A stretch of DNA of 14,040 nt, from assembly GCF_041749095.1 (NCBI RefSeq), contig NZ_JBGTCA010000317.1, positions 1 to 14,040 on the forward strand. Direction: 5' to 3'. The position numbers and the translations under genes are program-made. Positions 8,036 through 14,040 of this stretch are shown here, one piece after another (within the stretch, counting starts at the first letter, position 1; each line of letters starts with the position of its first letter). The stretch comes from Aquiflexum sp041749095 (GTDB taxonomy: Bacteria > Bacteroidota > Bacteroidia > Cytophagales > Cyclobacteriaceae). The notes beneath the pieces are model-generated. The model did not search any database. It was given only the letters and a program-made list of their open reading frames with translations, and had not been told where the DNA came from.

Positions 8036-8067
8036 AACAATTCCATTGTTTTGGTAATTTAAAGAAA

Positions 8068-9369
8068 ATGAAAAAAGTTAGCATATTTTGGTTTAGGCGT
8101 GATTTAAGACTGGAGGATAACACGGGGCTGTATTATGCCTATACCCAAGAAAAAAATATATTGCCCCTCTTTATTTTTGATCAAAATATACTCGATAAAC
8201 TGGAAGATAAACAAGATCCAAGGGTGGGATTTATACATTCCCATGTCTGTAAATTGAGTGAAGATCTGAAAGTCTATGAAAGCAGTATCCTTGTAAAGTA
8301 TGGGAAACCCCTCAAAATCTGGGAAGAACTTCTGGAAGAATATGAAATTGAAAATGTCTATACTAACCGGGACTATGAGCCTTATGCCGAAGAAAGGGAT
8401 GATGCAGTCAAAAAACTGTTAAAATCAAAGGGGATCCAATTTCTGGATTTTAAGGACCAAGTGATTTTTGAAAAAGAGGAGATCGTAAACGGCTCAGGTG
8501 AATTTTACAAAGTGTTTACTCCCTACAGCAAAGTCTGGCTGGAAAAATTCCATAAATCAAAAATTGAATTGCTGGGTTTGGATGAACGCAAAAAGAATTT
8601 TCTCAAAACAGAACCTTTACCCATTCCAAGTCTGAAAGATATGGGATTTGAAAAATCAGATATTGAAATTCCTCCATTGGAAATCGACAAACCCCTGATC
8701 AGTAAATATGACAAGACCAGGAATTTCCCGGCTCAAAATGGTACCAGTAGATTGGGGATACATTTGAGGTTTGGAACACTAAGTATTCGAAAACTGGCCC
8801 TGGAAGCTGATGAATTGAATACAACATACCTTAATGAACTGATCTGGAGGGAATTTTACATGATGATTTTGTACCACAACCCAGATGTGGTGGACAAGGC
8901 CTTCAAATCCAAATATGATCGGATACCTTGGAGAAATAATGAGGAGGAATTTGAAAAATGGTGTGAAGGCAAGACAGGATACCCGATCGTGGATGCTGGA
9001 ATGCGGCAAATGAATCAATCCGGATACATGCACAACAGGGTAAGAATGATCGTGGCAAGTTTTTTGACTAAACATCTTTTGATTGATTGGCGATGGGGAG
9101 AAGCGTACTTTGCAAAGAAATTGCTCGACTTCGAACTTTCCTCCAATAATGGAGGATGGCAGTGGGCGGCTGGAACCGGCACTGATGCACAGCCTTATTT
9201 CAGGGTTTTCAATCCTGAATCCCAGACCGAGAAGTTCGATAAAGAATTGAAATACATCAAAAAATGGGTTCCGGAATACGGGACTGAAAAATACCCCAAA
9301 CCAATGGTTGACCATAAATTTGCCAGGGAACGGGCGATAGAGACTTATAAAAACGCATTGAACACATGA
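8068..9369 (+). CDS. phrB: Class I CPD photolyase (deoxyribodipyrimidine photo-lyase)
   Basis: The enzyme splits cyclobutane pyrimidine dimers using light and reduced FAD. From ATG 8068 it has 433 residues. The N-terminal Rossmann-type antenna domain begins with the photolyase signature IFWFRRDLRLEDN, and the C-terminal half is the FAD-binding domain. Residues matching the E. coli active site are present: E257 and W260 in NELIWREFY, and N323 and M327 in MHNRVRM. Asn here favours a CPD photolyase over a cryptochrome (Asp) or a (6-4) photolyase (His). The electron-transfer Trp triad is intact: W288, W341 and W364, the last in NGGWQWAAGTGTDAQPYFR. A TTG at 8032 would add 12 unconvincing residues, so ATG before KKVSIFWF was chosen. 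It follows tamB by 32 bp and its stop overlaps the next ATG (ATGA), implying translational coupling. Confidence 0.96.
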   Translation: MKKVSIFWFRRDLRLEDNTGLYYAYTQEKNILPLFIFDQNILDKLEDKQDPRVGFIHSHVCKLSEDLKVYESSILVKYGKPLKIWEELLEEYEIENVYTNRDYEPYAEERDDAVKKLLKSKGIQFLDFKDQVIFEKEEIVNGSGEFYKVFTPYSKVWLEKFHKSKIELLGLDERKKNFLKTEPLPIPSLKDMGFEKSDIEIPPLEIDKPLISKYDKTRNFPAQNGTSRLGIHLRFGTLSIRKLALEADELNTTYLNELIWREFYMMILYHNPDVVDKAFKSKYDRIPWRNNEEEFEKWCEGKTGYPIVDAGMRQMNQSGYMHNRVRMIVASFLTKHLLIDWRWGEAYFAKKLLDFELSSNNGGWQWAAGTGTDAQPYFRVFNPESQTEKFDKELKYIKKWVPEYGTEKYPKPMVDHKFARERAIETYKNALNT

Positions 9370-10316
9370 ACATAGGAGATAGGGTAAGGTTGCTGCATGG
9401 CAACGAAGAGGGAGTGATAACCAAAATATCAGCAGGTGGAAGAGTGGAGGTGGAAATAGAGGACGGTTTTAGGATTCCTGCAATGAAAAATGAAATTGCG
9501 ATAATTTCAGCAGTGGAAAGACAATATTTTGGAGGGGAAAAAGCTGCTGTTGTGGATAAAATTGACAGCAAACTGACTCCAAAAAGTGCCAGGGAAGAGG
9601 GATTGTTTTTGGCTTATCTTCCTATCAATGACAAAGACCACAGCATTTATCTATGTAATAATTCCGGGAGAGAATACATGGTCATGGCCTCAGAAGTATA
9701 TGGGGACAACAGTCAGACGATTATTGCAGAAAGAATCGCCACAAGAGCCAGTAAGAAGATCGGAGAAAAATCAATTCAGGACTTTGAAGAATGGCCCACT
9801 TTATTGATCCAATTTTTTCCCATCCATCCCCGGATCGAAAAAACGCAGCCTTCCTTTGAACGCCGGCTTAAATTCAAAGCTTCAGCCTTTTTCAAAAGCA
9901 AGGGTGTGGTTCCTGTTTTGGATAAATCCGGATATGTTTTCAAAGTTTCGGATCAGGCAAAGGATATTGACATCAAGCAACTCAATCAGGAACTGAATCC
10001 ACAAGCCAAGGATACAAAGACAACTTTCGAAAGGCCTCCCAAAGAAATCGATCTTCATATCGAACAACTGACCAAAGACCATTCATTGATGAGCAACAGC
10101 GAAATGCTGAAACTTCAAATGGATACTTTTGAAAAGAACCTCAACTATGCCATTGCCTCGGGAATGGATGAAATTTCCTTTATCCATGGTATTGGCAATG
10201 GCGTCCTGAAAAAAGAAATCCACAAGTATCTGAGTCAATTAGGAAATATTAAGTATTTTCAGGACACACAAAAGAGCCGCTTTGGCTACGGAGCAACTCT
10301 AGTCAGAATATCCTAA
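9366..10316 (+). CDS. DUF2027 and Smr domain protein
   Basis: This 316-residue protein has three parts. Residues 1-48 form a small beta module (NIGDRVRLLHGNEEGVITKI) like the KOW/Tudor-type start seen in MutS2-related proteins. Residues about 75-200 are the Bacteroidota-specific DUF2027 region. Residues about 225-316 are an Smr domain with IDLHIEQL (D229, H231) and HGIGNGVLKKEI (274-285). Smr domains bind or cut branched DNA or RNA, and the HGxGxG loop is their hallmark. The first motif, normally LDLHG, lacks its Gly here (DLHI), so nuclease activity is uncertain. The MutS ATPase core of MutS2 is absent. The gene overlaps the photolyase stop by 4 bp, and the next gene follows 2 bp after its own stop. 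A role near DNA repair is suggested by context only. Confidence 0.88.
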   Translation: MNIGDRVRLLHGNEEGVITKISAGGRVEVEIEDGFRIPAMKNEIAIISAVERQYFGGEKAAVVDKIDSKLTPKSAREEGLFLAYLPINDKDHSIYLCNNSGREYMVMASEVYGDNSQTIIAERIATRASKKIGEKSIQDFEEWPTLLIQFFPIHPRIEKTQPSFERRLKFKASAFFKSKGVVPVLDKSGYVFKVSDQAKDIDIKQLNQELNPQAKDTKTTFERPPKEIDLHIEQLTKDHSLMSNSEMLKLQMDTFEKNLNYAIASGMDEISFIHGIGNGVLKKEIHKYLSQLGNIKYFQDTQKSRFGYGATLVRIS

Positions 10317-10318
10317 AC

Positions 10319-11152
10319 ATGCAAGGAAAAACCTCCCCGATTTTCAGGCTTTTTCATATTCAATTTGAAGAAGCAAAATCGGCATTCTCTTCATTGGGCA
10401 AACAATTCAAAGGAAAAAAAGCCATTGAACTGGAGCAAAAGCTGATTTTTTTGGAGATATATATTGACCTGCTTTCCAGGATCTATTTCAAAGAAAACAA
10501 TCTCAAGTTCCAACTCTTTTCCCCTTTCAAGGATTTATTCAAAGGTCTGAAAAAAGTAAAACATATCAAGATGGTATTGGATCAGGTAAGGTTACATACT
10601 GTGGGCCAAAACATGACTCTCAATACTTATATCAAATCTCTTGAATCTGATAAAAAGAAACTTTATGCAGAAGTATATGACCTAATTGTAAGCACACCTT
10701 TTCAGATTTGGGACAAACTGTATGAAGAGGCGCACCACTACAGCAAAGGCCTCAAGCCCTTGATGATCAATACAGCAACCACTCAAATTATCAACGAAGA
10801 GCTTGAATTTTTCAACCTTGAACACAAAACCAAAATGGACAGTAAAGCCCTGAAAGACATCTATGAAGGTCTTCGGGTCATTATTGCACTGGAAAATTTA
10901 AGGATAGAATCCGGTTTCAATTCGATTTTTGTGGAAGAGATTCATGGACATATGGGCGGGTTGAGACAATCACTTTTGGATTGGTACCAAAACCATCTCT
11001 TTGTCCAACATTTATCATTTCATTTGACAGATAAAGAAAATATAGCCAAGAAATACCTTGACCTCCTCTCAAAACTTCAAGTGAATAAAAAATCCCATAC
11101 TCAAAAAGTAATCGAAAAATGCAGGTTTCTCTTTGACAGAATTTTGGAATGA
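10319..11152 (+). CDS. Helical protein of unknown function, possibly a divergent CHAD-like protein
   Basis: I do not firmly recognise this 277-residue protein. It is highly charged, lacks a signal peptide or membrane segment, and appears all-helical. Two stretches look alike: LFSPFKDLFKGLKKVKHIKMVLDQV (about 66-90) and IFVEEIHGHMGGLRQSLLDWYQ (about 203-224), each preceded by an amphipathic helix rich in I/L/E (about 36-56 and 175-196). This two-fold arrangement recalls CHAD domains, which are tandem four-helix bundles that bind polyphosphate. However, the conserved His and the clusters of basic residues of CHAD are weak or missing. Other helical bundle families are equally possible. The ATG follows the Smr gene by 2 bp, so it is probably the last gene of the tamB-phrB-Smr unit; no terminator is evident in the 89 bp after it. 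Confidence 0.7.
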   Translation: MQGKTSPIFRLFHIQFEEAKSAFSSLGKQFKGKKAIELEQKLIFLEIYIDLLSRIYFKENNLKFQLFSPFKDLFKGLKKVKHIKMVLDQVRLHTVGQNMTLNTYIKSLESDKKKLYAEVYDLIVSTPFQIWDKLYEEAHHYSKGLKPLMINTATTQIINEELEFFNLEHKTKMDSKALKDIYEGLRVIIALENLRIESGFNSIFVEEIHGHMGGLRQSLLDWYQNHLFVQHLSFHLTDKENIAKKYLDLLSKLQVNKKSHTQKVIEKCRFLFDRILE

Positions 11153-11241
11153 GGGGGAGATAACCATAAATTTTTCATTAAATTCAATGCCTTGAAATAC
11201 TGGGAAAGATTCTAACAGCAATTAAAAAAGACTTATTTGAT

Positions 11242-12237
11242 ATGTATGTAAAAAGGCATTATAGTTTTTGGATGACCATAAGATGGTCAAGAAAATCAGT
11301 CTATTACGGGTTATTTTATTCCACCTTAATCGTTATTTTATATGAACTCACTGATTGGGAGTTCACCCTTCCATGGGAACCTATCAGTGTGATCGGTATT
11401 GCAGTTGCTTTCTATCTTGGTTTCAAAAACAACAGTTCCTATGACAGGACATGGGAAGCGAGAAAAATCTGGGGTGCCATTGTCAATGACAGCAGGACAT
11501 TTACCACCGCCATATTGACGCTGCTGGAGGGCAAAGATGAATTAGGTGATAAGGAACTCAAAAAAACCATCATCTACCGTCACCTGGCCTGGATGCATGC
11601 ACTTAAGTATCAGTTGAGAGAAAAAAAATCATGGGAACACGATGAAGACCCTGTCAAAATGGATTTTACCCCGACTTTTAAGGACTCTTATCCAAATAAA
11701 CTGGAACATGAAATCAAAAAATATATCAATGAATCAGAATGGGAGACCCTTAAAGTAAAAAGTAACATTCCCTCTCATATCCTAAAAAAACAAACAGAAA
11801 TCATTCAGGAACTAAAAACCGAAGGATATATTTCCGATTACAAGCAGGTATGGTTGCATCAGATCATCAGCAGACTTTATGACAACCAAGGCATGTGCGA
11901 AAGAATCAAAAACTTTCCTCTGCCCCGACAGTATGCCTCCACGGCCCTATGGATGAATTACGTGTTCTGTGCTCTGATTCCTTTTGGATTATTGAATATT
12001 TTTGAAGCCTCCAGGGTTCTGCATGTTTGGCTGACCATTCCTTTTGGAGGATTGATCATCTGGATTTTCTTTCTGATGGACAGGATAGGTGATTATTCAG
12101 AAAATCCCTTTGAAGCTGCCTATAATGATGTCCCCATCACCTCAATAGCCCGTAGTATCGAAATCGACCTCAGAGAAATGCTGGAAGATGACAACATTCC
12201 CGCTCCCTATCCAGTGGAAAATGGGTTTTTGATGTAG
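11242..12237 (+). CDS. Bestrophin family anion/ion channel protein
   Basis: Bacterial bestrophins form pentameric ion channels in the inner membrane. This 331-residue protein shows the family pattern. Membrane helices lie at about 20-35 and 46-60. They are followed by the highly conserved cytoplasmic start GFKNNSSYDRTWEARKIWGAIVNDSR (residues 60-85). A long helical soluble middle comes next, then two further membrane helices (about 237-256 and 260-283) and a conserved end, ENPFEAAYNDVPITSIARSIEIDL. The C-terminal tail is short, as in bacterial members. ATG 11242 fits, with MYVKRHYSFWMTIRWS directly before the first helix; the leader is A-rich with no Shine-Dalgarno sequence. An 89-bp gap separates it from the previous gene, so it may have its own promoter, although I could not identify convincing -33/-7 boxes. 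Its stop runs into a period-7 repeat array. Confidence 0.93.
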   Translation: MYVKRHYSFWMTIRWSRKSVYYGLFYSTLIVILYELTDWEFTLPWEPISVIGIAVAFYLGFKNNSSYDRTWEARKIWGAIVNDSRTFTTAILTLLEGKDELGDKELKKTIIYRHLAWMHALKYQLREKKSWEHDEDPVKMDFTPTFKDSYPNKLEHEIKKYINESEWETLKVKSNIPSHILKKQTEIIQELKTEGYISDYKQVWLHQIISRLYDNQGMCERIKNFPLPRQYASTALWMNYVFCALIPFGLLNIFEASRVLHVWLTIPFGGLIIWIFFLMDRIGDYSENPFEAAYNDVPITSIARSIEIDLREMLEDDNIPAPYPVENGFLM

Positions 12238-12245
12238 GGGAAGAT

Positions 12246-12301
12246 GTACCAAGTACTATGTACAATGTACAAAGTATTAGGTTAGAAGTATGATGTAGGG
12301 A
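12246..12301 (+). repeat. GTA(C)NNN heptad array behind the bestrophin gene
   Basis: Starting 8 bases after the stop codon, eight 7-bp units begin at 12246, 12253, 12260, 12267, 12274, 12281, 12288 and 12295. Seven start with GTA (four of them GTAC) and one with GTT. The remaining three or four bases vary. The step never deviates from 7. The core differs from the CAGT array behind tsaD, but the period and the place at a gene end are the same. Confidence 0.75.
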
Positions 12302-12329
12302 GGTAATAGATTGAAAGTCATTTTCCTGC

Positions 12330-12348
12330 TTCCCTGACCTTCAGGGAA
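12330..12348. repeat. Palindrome with 8-bp stem in the convergent gap
   Basis: TTCCCTGA at 12330-12337 and TCAGGGAA at 12341-12348 are perfect arms around a 3-nt loop (CCT on plus, AGG on minus). It lies between the convergent bestrophin and permease genes and could end transcription from either side, but no T-run follows on either strand. It may instead be a REP-like unit like its neighbour at 12369. Confidence 0.55.
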
Positions 12349-12368
12349 ACCTGTTTTGTCTCATGGTT

Positions 12369-12383
12369 CCCCGATACTCGGGG
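12369..12383. repeat. REP-like palindrome with TAC triloop, third copy
   Basis: CCCCGA-TAC-TCGGGG has a perfect 6-bp stem and the same TAC loop (GTA on minus) as the two palindromes near smpB, but a different stem. Short GC-rich palindromes of this kind are frequent in Bacteroidota intergenic DNA. Confidence 0.65.
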
Positions 12384-12389
12384 CAGGCT

Positions 12390-12445
12390 TTGCTTCTTGG
12401 TTCTATGTACTTTGTTCATTGTACAACTTCATCCCTCATCCCTAA
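12390..12445 (-). repeat. Second GTAC-type heptad array, inverted
   Basis: Eight consecutive 7-bp units on the plus strand, from 12390: TTGCTTC, TTGGTTC, TATGTAC, TTTGTTC, ATTGTAC, AACTTCA, TCCCTCA, TCCCTAA. Neighbouring units resemble one another and drift along the array from a GTTC/GTAC type to a TCCCTMA type. On the minus strand it matches the array at 12246-12301, forming its inverted partner. Confidence 0.65.
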
Positions 12446-12513
12446 CGAGATTGCCACGTCGCACGAAGGACTATTCAAAATATCAAAGTTTCCCAAGTGC
12501 TCCTCGCAATTAC
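12446..12513. repeat. Candidate dispersed intergenic repeat (GATTGC...GCAATT ends)
   Basis: This unit begins CGAGATTGCCACGTCGCACG and ends GCTCCTCGCAATTACG. The two ends are loosely inverted around ATTGC/GCAAT. It resembles a dispersed intergenic repeat that I associate with Bacteroidota and other genomes (GCAATCTCGT on one side, CTCCTCGCAAT on the other). It has no coding capacity. The identification rests on memory of such repeats and cannot be proven from one copy. Confidence 0.4.
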
Positions 12514-12531
12514 GCACCACCTTTGTCACGT

Positions 12532-12566
12532 CCTCCTTCATTCCTCATCCTTCCTCCTTCATCCTT
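12532..12566 (-). repeat. AAGGATG/AAGGAGG heptad array behind the permease gene
   Basis: Five consecutive 7-bp units read on the minus strand as AAGGATG, AAGGAGG, AAGGATG, AGGAATG, AAGGAGG. The first begins just 4 bases after the TGA stop of the permease gene. It is a third heptad core with the same period and placement as the arrays behind tsaD and the bestrophin gene. Several units resemble a Shine-Dalgarno sequence followed by ATG, but no ORF follows. Confidence 0.7.
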
Positions 12567-12570
12567 TATA

Positions 12571-14040
12571 TCACTCACTTTTTAAAGTAGAGGCAAGATT
12601 CACTTGCGCGGCTTTAAGGGCTTGAAGGGTGACAGTCAAATAAGCAATTGATAGTATGACTCCCGCTGCCAAAGGAATAAACCACCATTCAAAATCAATC
12701 CGATAAGCATAACCCGCCAACCAATCCTGCATCAACCAATAAGCCAAACCGGACCCAACCAGGATTGAGACAGACACAACAGCTATGAATTCTTTATTGA
12801 TCACATTCAGGATAGAGAATGTGGTGGCTCCCAATACTTTTCTGATGCCGATTTCCTTTGTTTTCTGCTCTGCCACATGGGCGGACAATCCCAAAAGTCC
12901 CAAACAGGAAATCAATATAGTAAGAATACTGAAGTACTTGGCAAGCTCCCTTATCTTAACATCTTCATTGTACATCCTTGCATAATTTTCATCCATAAAA
13001 GTATAATGGAAAGGGAAATCAGGGTTGATTTCTTCAGCAACATTCCTGATAGATGCGATGGTGTTTTGGATATTACCGGTCTCTACTTTGATATAGCAAT
13101 TATATGCAAATTGTGGGTTAAGTAGGATAATGACCGGTTCCATTGCCTGATGGAAACTCTGAAAATGAAAATCCTCCACAACAGCTGTGATACTTCTGTC
13201 AGATCCCCACAGGTTAAATGAAGTCGCTTCAGGATTGTTTTCGGCTATCATTTCATAAGCTCTTCTATTGATAATGGCACCCTGAACAGAATCAGCCCCT
13301 TTGTCTCTTGAGAAATCTTCTCCCTTGATCAATTGAAAACCCACCGTTTCCAAAAACCCATAATCTACATGCATAATTTCAAAAAGCGCATTGAAATCAG
13401 GGTCCTTTCCTTCCCACTTGATACCTCCGGTATTTGTATTTCTTCCCAATAAAGAATGTGATGACCTGCTGATAGATTTAACATCATCCTTTTGATCAAT
13501 CAGGTTTTTGAATACTTCAAAATTATCCGCCAACTTCCCTTCCAATGGAACTACCAACAGTTGCTCCTTGTCATAACCAAGGTTTTGGTTGAGGGCATAA
13601 TTGATCTGTTGATAAACCACCACCGTGGAAACTATCAAGATTGTAGCGAGGATAAACTGAAAGGTGACAAGTCCCTTCCTTGCAAGTACCACTCCTTTGC
13701 CTGATTTGGTATGGCTTCTGAAAACAGAAACCACTTTGGTGGCAGAAAGATAAAACGCCGGATAACTTCCTGCGACCAATCCGGTAAACAGCATTACGCC
13801 AACCAATTGTAGCCAGAAAATTCCATCTGAGTAAGGAACTGACATGGATTTTCCTGTCAGGGTGTTAAAAATAGGTAAGGTCAATTCTACCAACAGAATA
13901 GAAAATGCAGTTGCAAAGAATGTCATCAAAAGGGATTCACTGAGGAATTGATTGACCAATGCTCCTTTTTCTGCGCCTACTACTTTTCTTACACCGACTT
14001 CCTTGGCTCTTTTCTGGGATTTGGCAGTTGACAGGTTCAT
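12571..14040 (-). CDS. MacB/FtsX-type ABC transporter permease, C-terminal part (5' end outside window)
   Basis: The visible 489 residues are the C-terminal part of a permease of the large Bacteroidota type, which has two copies of periplasmic core domain plus FtsX domain and is usually about 800 residues. The first visible Met is not a start: MNLSTAKSQKRAKEVGVRKVVGA is the well-known cytoplasmic loop after the first membrane helix of module 1. Helices follow at about 30-50, 75-98 and 124-147. A periplasmic domain lies at about 150-365, and a second FtsX module follows with helices at about 367-387, 417-436 and 453-473. The parallel loop EQKTKEIGIRKVLGA (391-405) mirrors the first. Such permeases couple a cytoplasmic ATPase to periplasmic work, for example export of peptides or lipoproteins or envelope remodelling; the substrate cannot be told. 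The ATPase gene is not in view. It is convergent with the bestrophin gene. Confidence 0.92.
   Translation of the reverse strand: MNLSTAKSQKRAKEVGVRKVVGAEKGALVNQFLSESLLMTFFATAFSILLVELTLPIFNTLTGKSMSVPYSDGIFWLQLVGVMLFTGLVAGSYPAFYLSATKVVSVFRSHTKSGKGVVLARKGLVTFQFILATILIVSTVVVYQQINYALNQNLGYDKEQLLVVPLEGKLADNFEVFKNLIDQKDDVKSISRSSHSLLGRNTNTGGIKWEGKDPDFNALFEIMHVDYGFLETVGFQLIKGEDFSRDKGADSVQGAIINRRAYEMIAENNPEATSFNLWGSDRSITAVVEDFHFQSFHQAMEPVIILLNPQFAYNCYIKVETGNIQNTIASIRNVAEEINPDFPFHYTFMDENYARMYNEDVKIRELAKYFSILTILISCLGLLGLSAHVAEQKTKEIGIRKVLGATTFSILNVINKEFIAVVSVSILVGSGLAYWLMQDWLAGYAYRIDFEWWFIPLAAGVILSIAYLTVTLQALKAAQVNLASTLKSE

Larger units (their letters stand above)
12260..12424. repeat. 17-bp inverted repeat pair within the heptad arrays
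   Basis: GTACAATGTACAAAGTA at 12260-12276 recurs in inverse orientation at 12408-12424 with 16 of 17 matching bases. The arms bracket 131 bp holding two perfect palindromes. The region could fold as a long cruciform-like structure or be the two ends of a small non-autonomous element. It encodes nothing recognisable. Confidence 0.6.

Noticed and set aside
8032..8067. TTG start for the photolyase 12 codons upstream
   Set aside because: The extra residues are atypical. ATG 8068 places KKVSIFWFRRDLRLEDN at the N-terminus as in known photolyases.
12330..12383. Classic intrinsic terminators in the convergent gap
   Set aside because: Both palindromes are perfect but lack a following T-run on either strand, so they were listed as palindromes rather than terminators.
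12363..12590. Short plus-strand frames in the convergent gap
   Set aside because: They are read through tandem repeats and palindromes, are rich in Ser/Pro/His from repeat translation, and lack a credible start or domain.

Overview
The window looks like chromosomal DNA of a Bacteroidota bacterium, most likely from the Cytophagales and perhaps close to Cyclobacteriaceae. The evidence is the A-rich leaders with little Shine-Dalgarno signal, a very long TamB-like protein, a DUF2027-plus-Smr protein, a two-module MacB/FtsX permease, a bestrophin-like channel, and intergenic repeats of the kind common in this phylum. The taxonomic placement is inferred from protein and repeat style, not from a marker gene search.

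Left block, minus strand, in transcription order: tsaD (tRNA t6A synthesis), a 248-bp repeat-rich gap, smpB (trans-translation), an HNH endonuclease, and the N-terminal 353 codons of a membrane sensor histidine kinase that runs off the left edge. The kinase has no usable ATG. It probably starts at TTG 1061, because an ATG 30 bases upstream in the same frame is cut off by an amber codon at its codon 4.

Central block, plus strand: a 1539-residue TamB/DUF490 envelope protein diverging from tsaD with only 12 bp between the two start codons, a class I CPD photolyase with its electron-transfer tryptophans intact, a DUF2027/Smr protein overlapping the photolyase stop by 4 bp, and a helical protein of unknown function 2 bp further on. 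A bestrophin-family channel follows after 89 bp. The short spacings suggest that tamB through the unknown gene form one transcription unit. Their functions (outer envelope biogenesis, DNA repair, nucleic-acid binding) do not form an obvious single pathway.

Right block: the bestrophin gene converges on the C-terminal 489 codons of a MacB/FtsX-type permease that runs off the right edge. The 333-bp convergent gap has no gene but is densely structured.

The most unusual signal is in the two large gaps. Both are built from degenerate tandem repeats with a strict 7-bp period. Different arrays use different cores: CAGT behind tsaD, GTA(C) behind the bestrophin gene, and AAGGATG/AAGGAGG behind the permease. 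Each of these three starts within about one or two units of a stop codon and reads in the sense direction of that gene. The arrays lie beside short perfect palindromes, three of which share the same TAC/GTA triloop. This looks like a family of period-7 gene-end elements, not three unrelated repeats.
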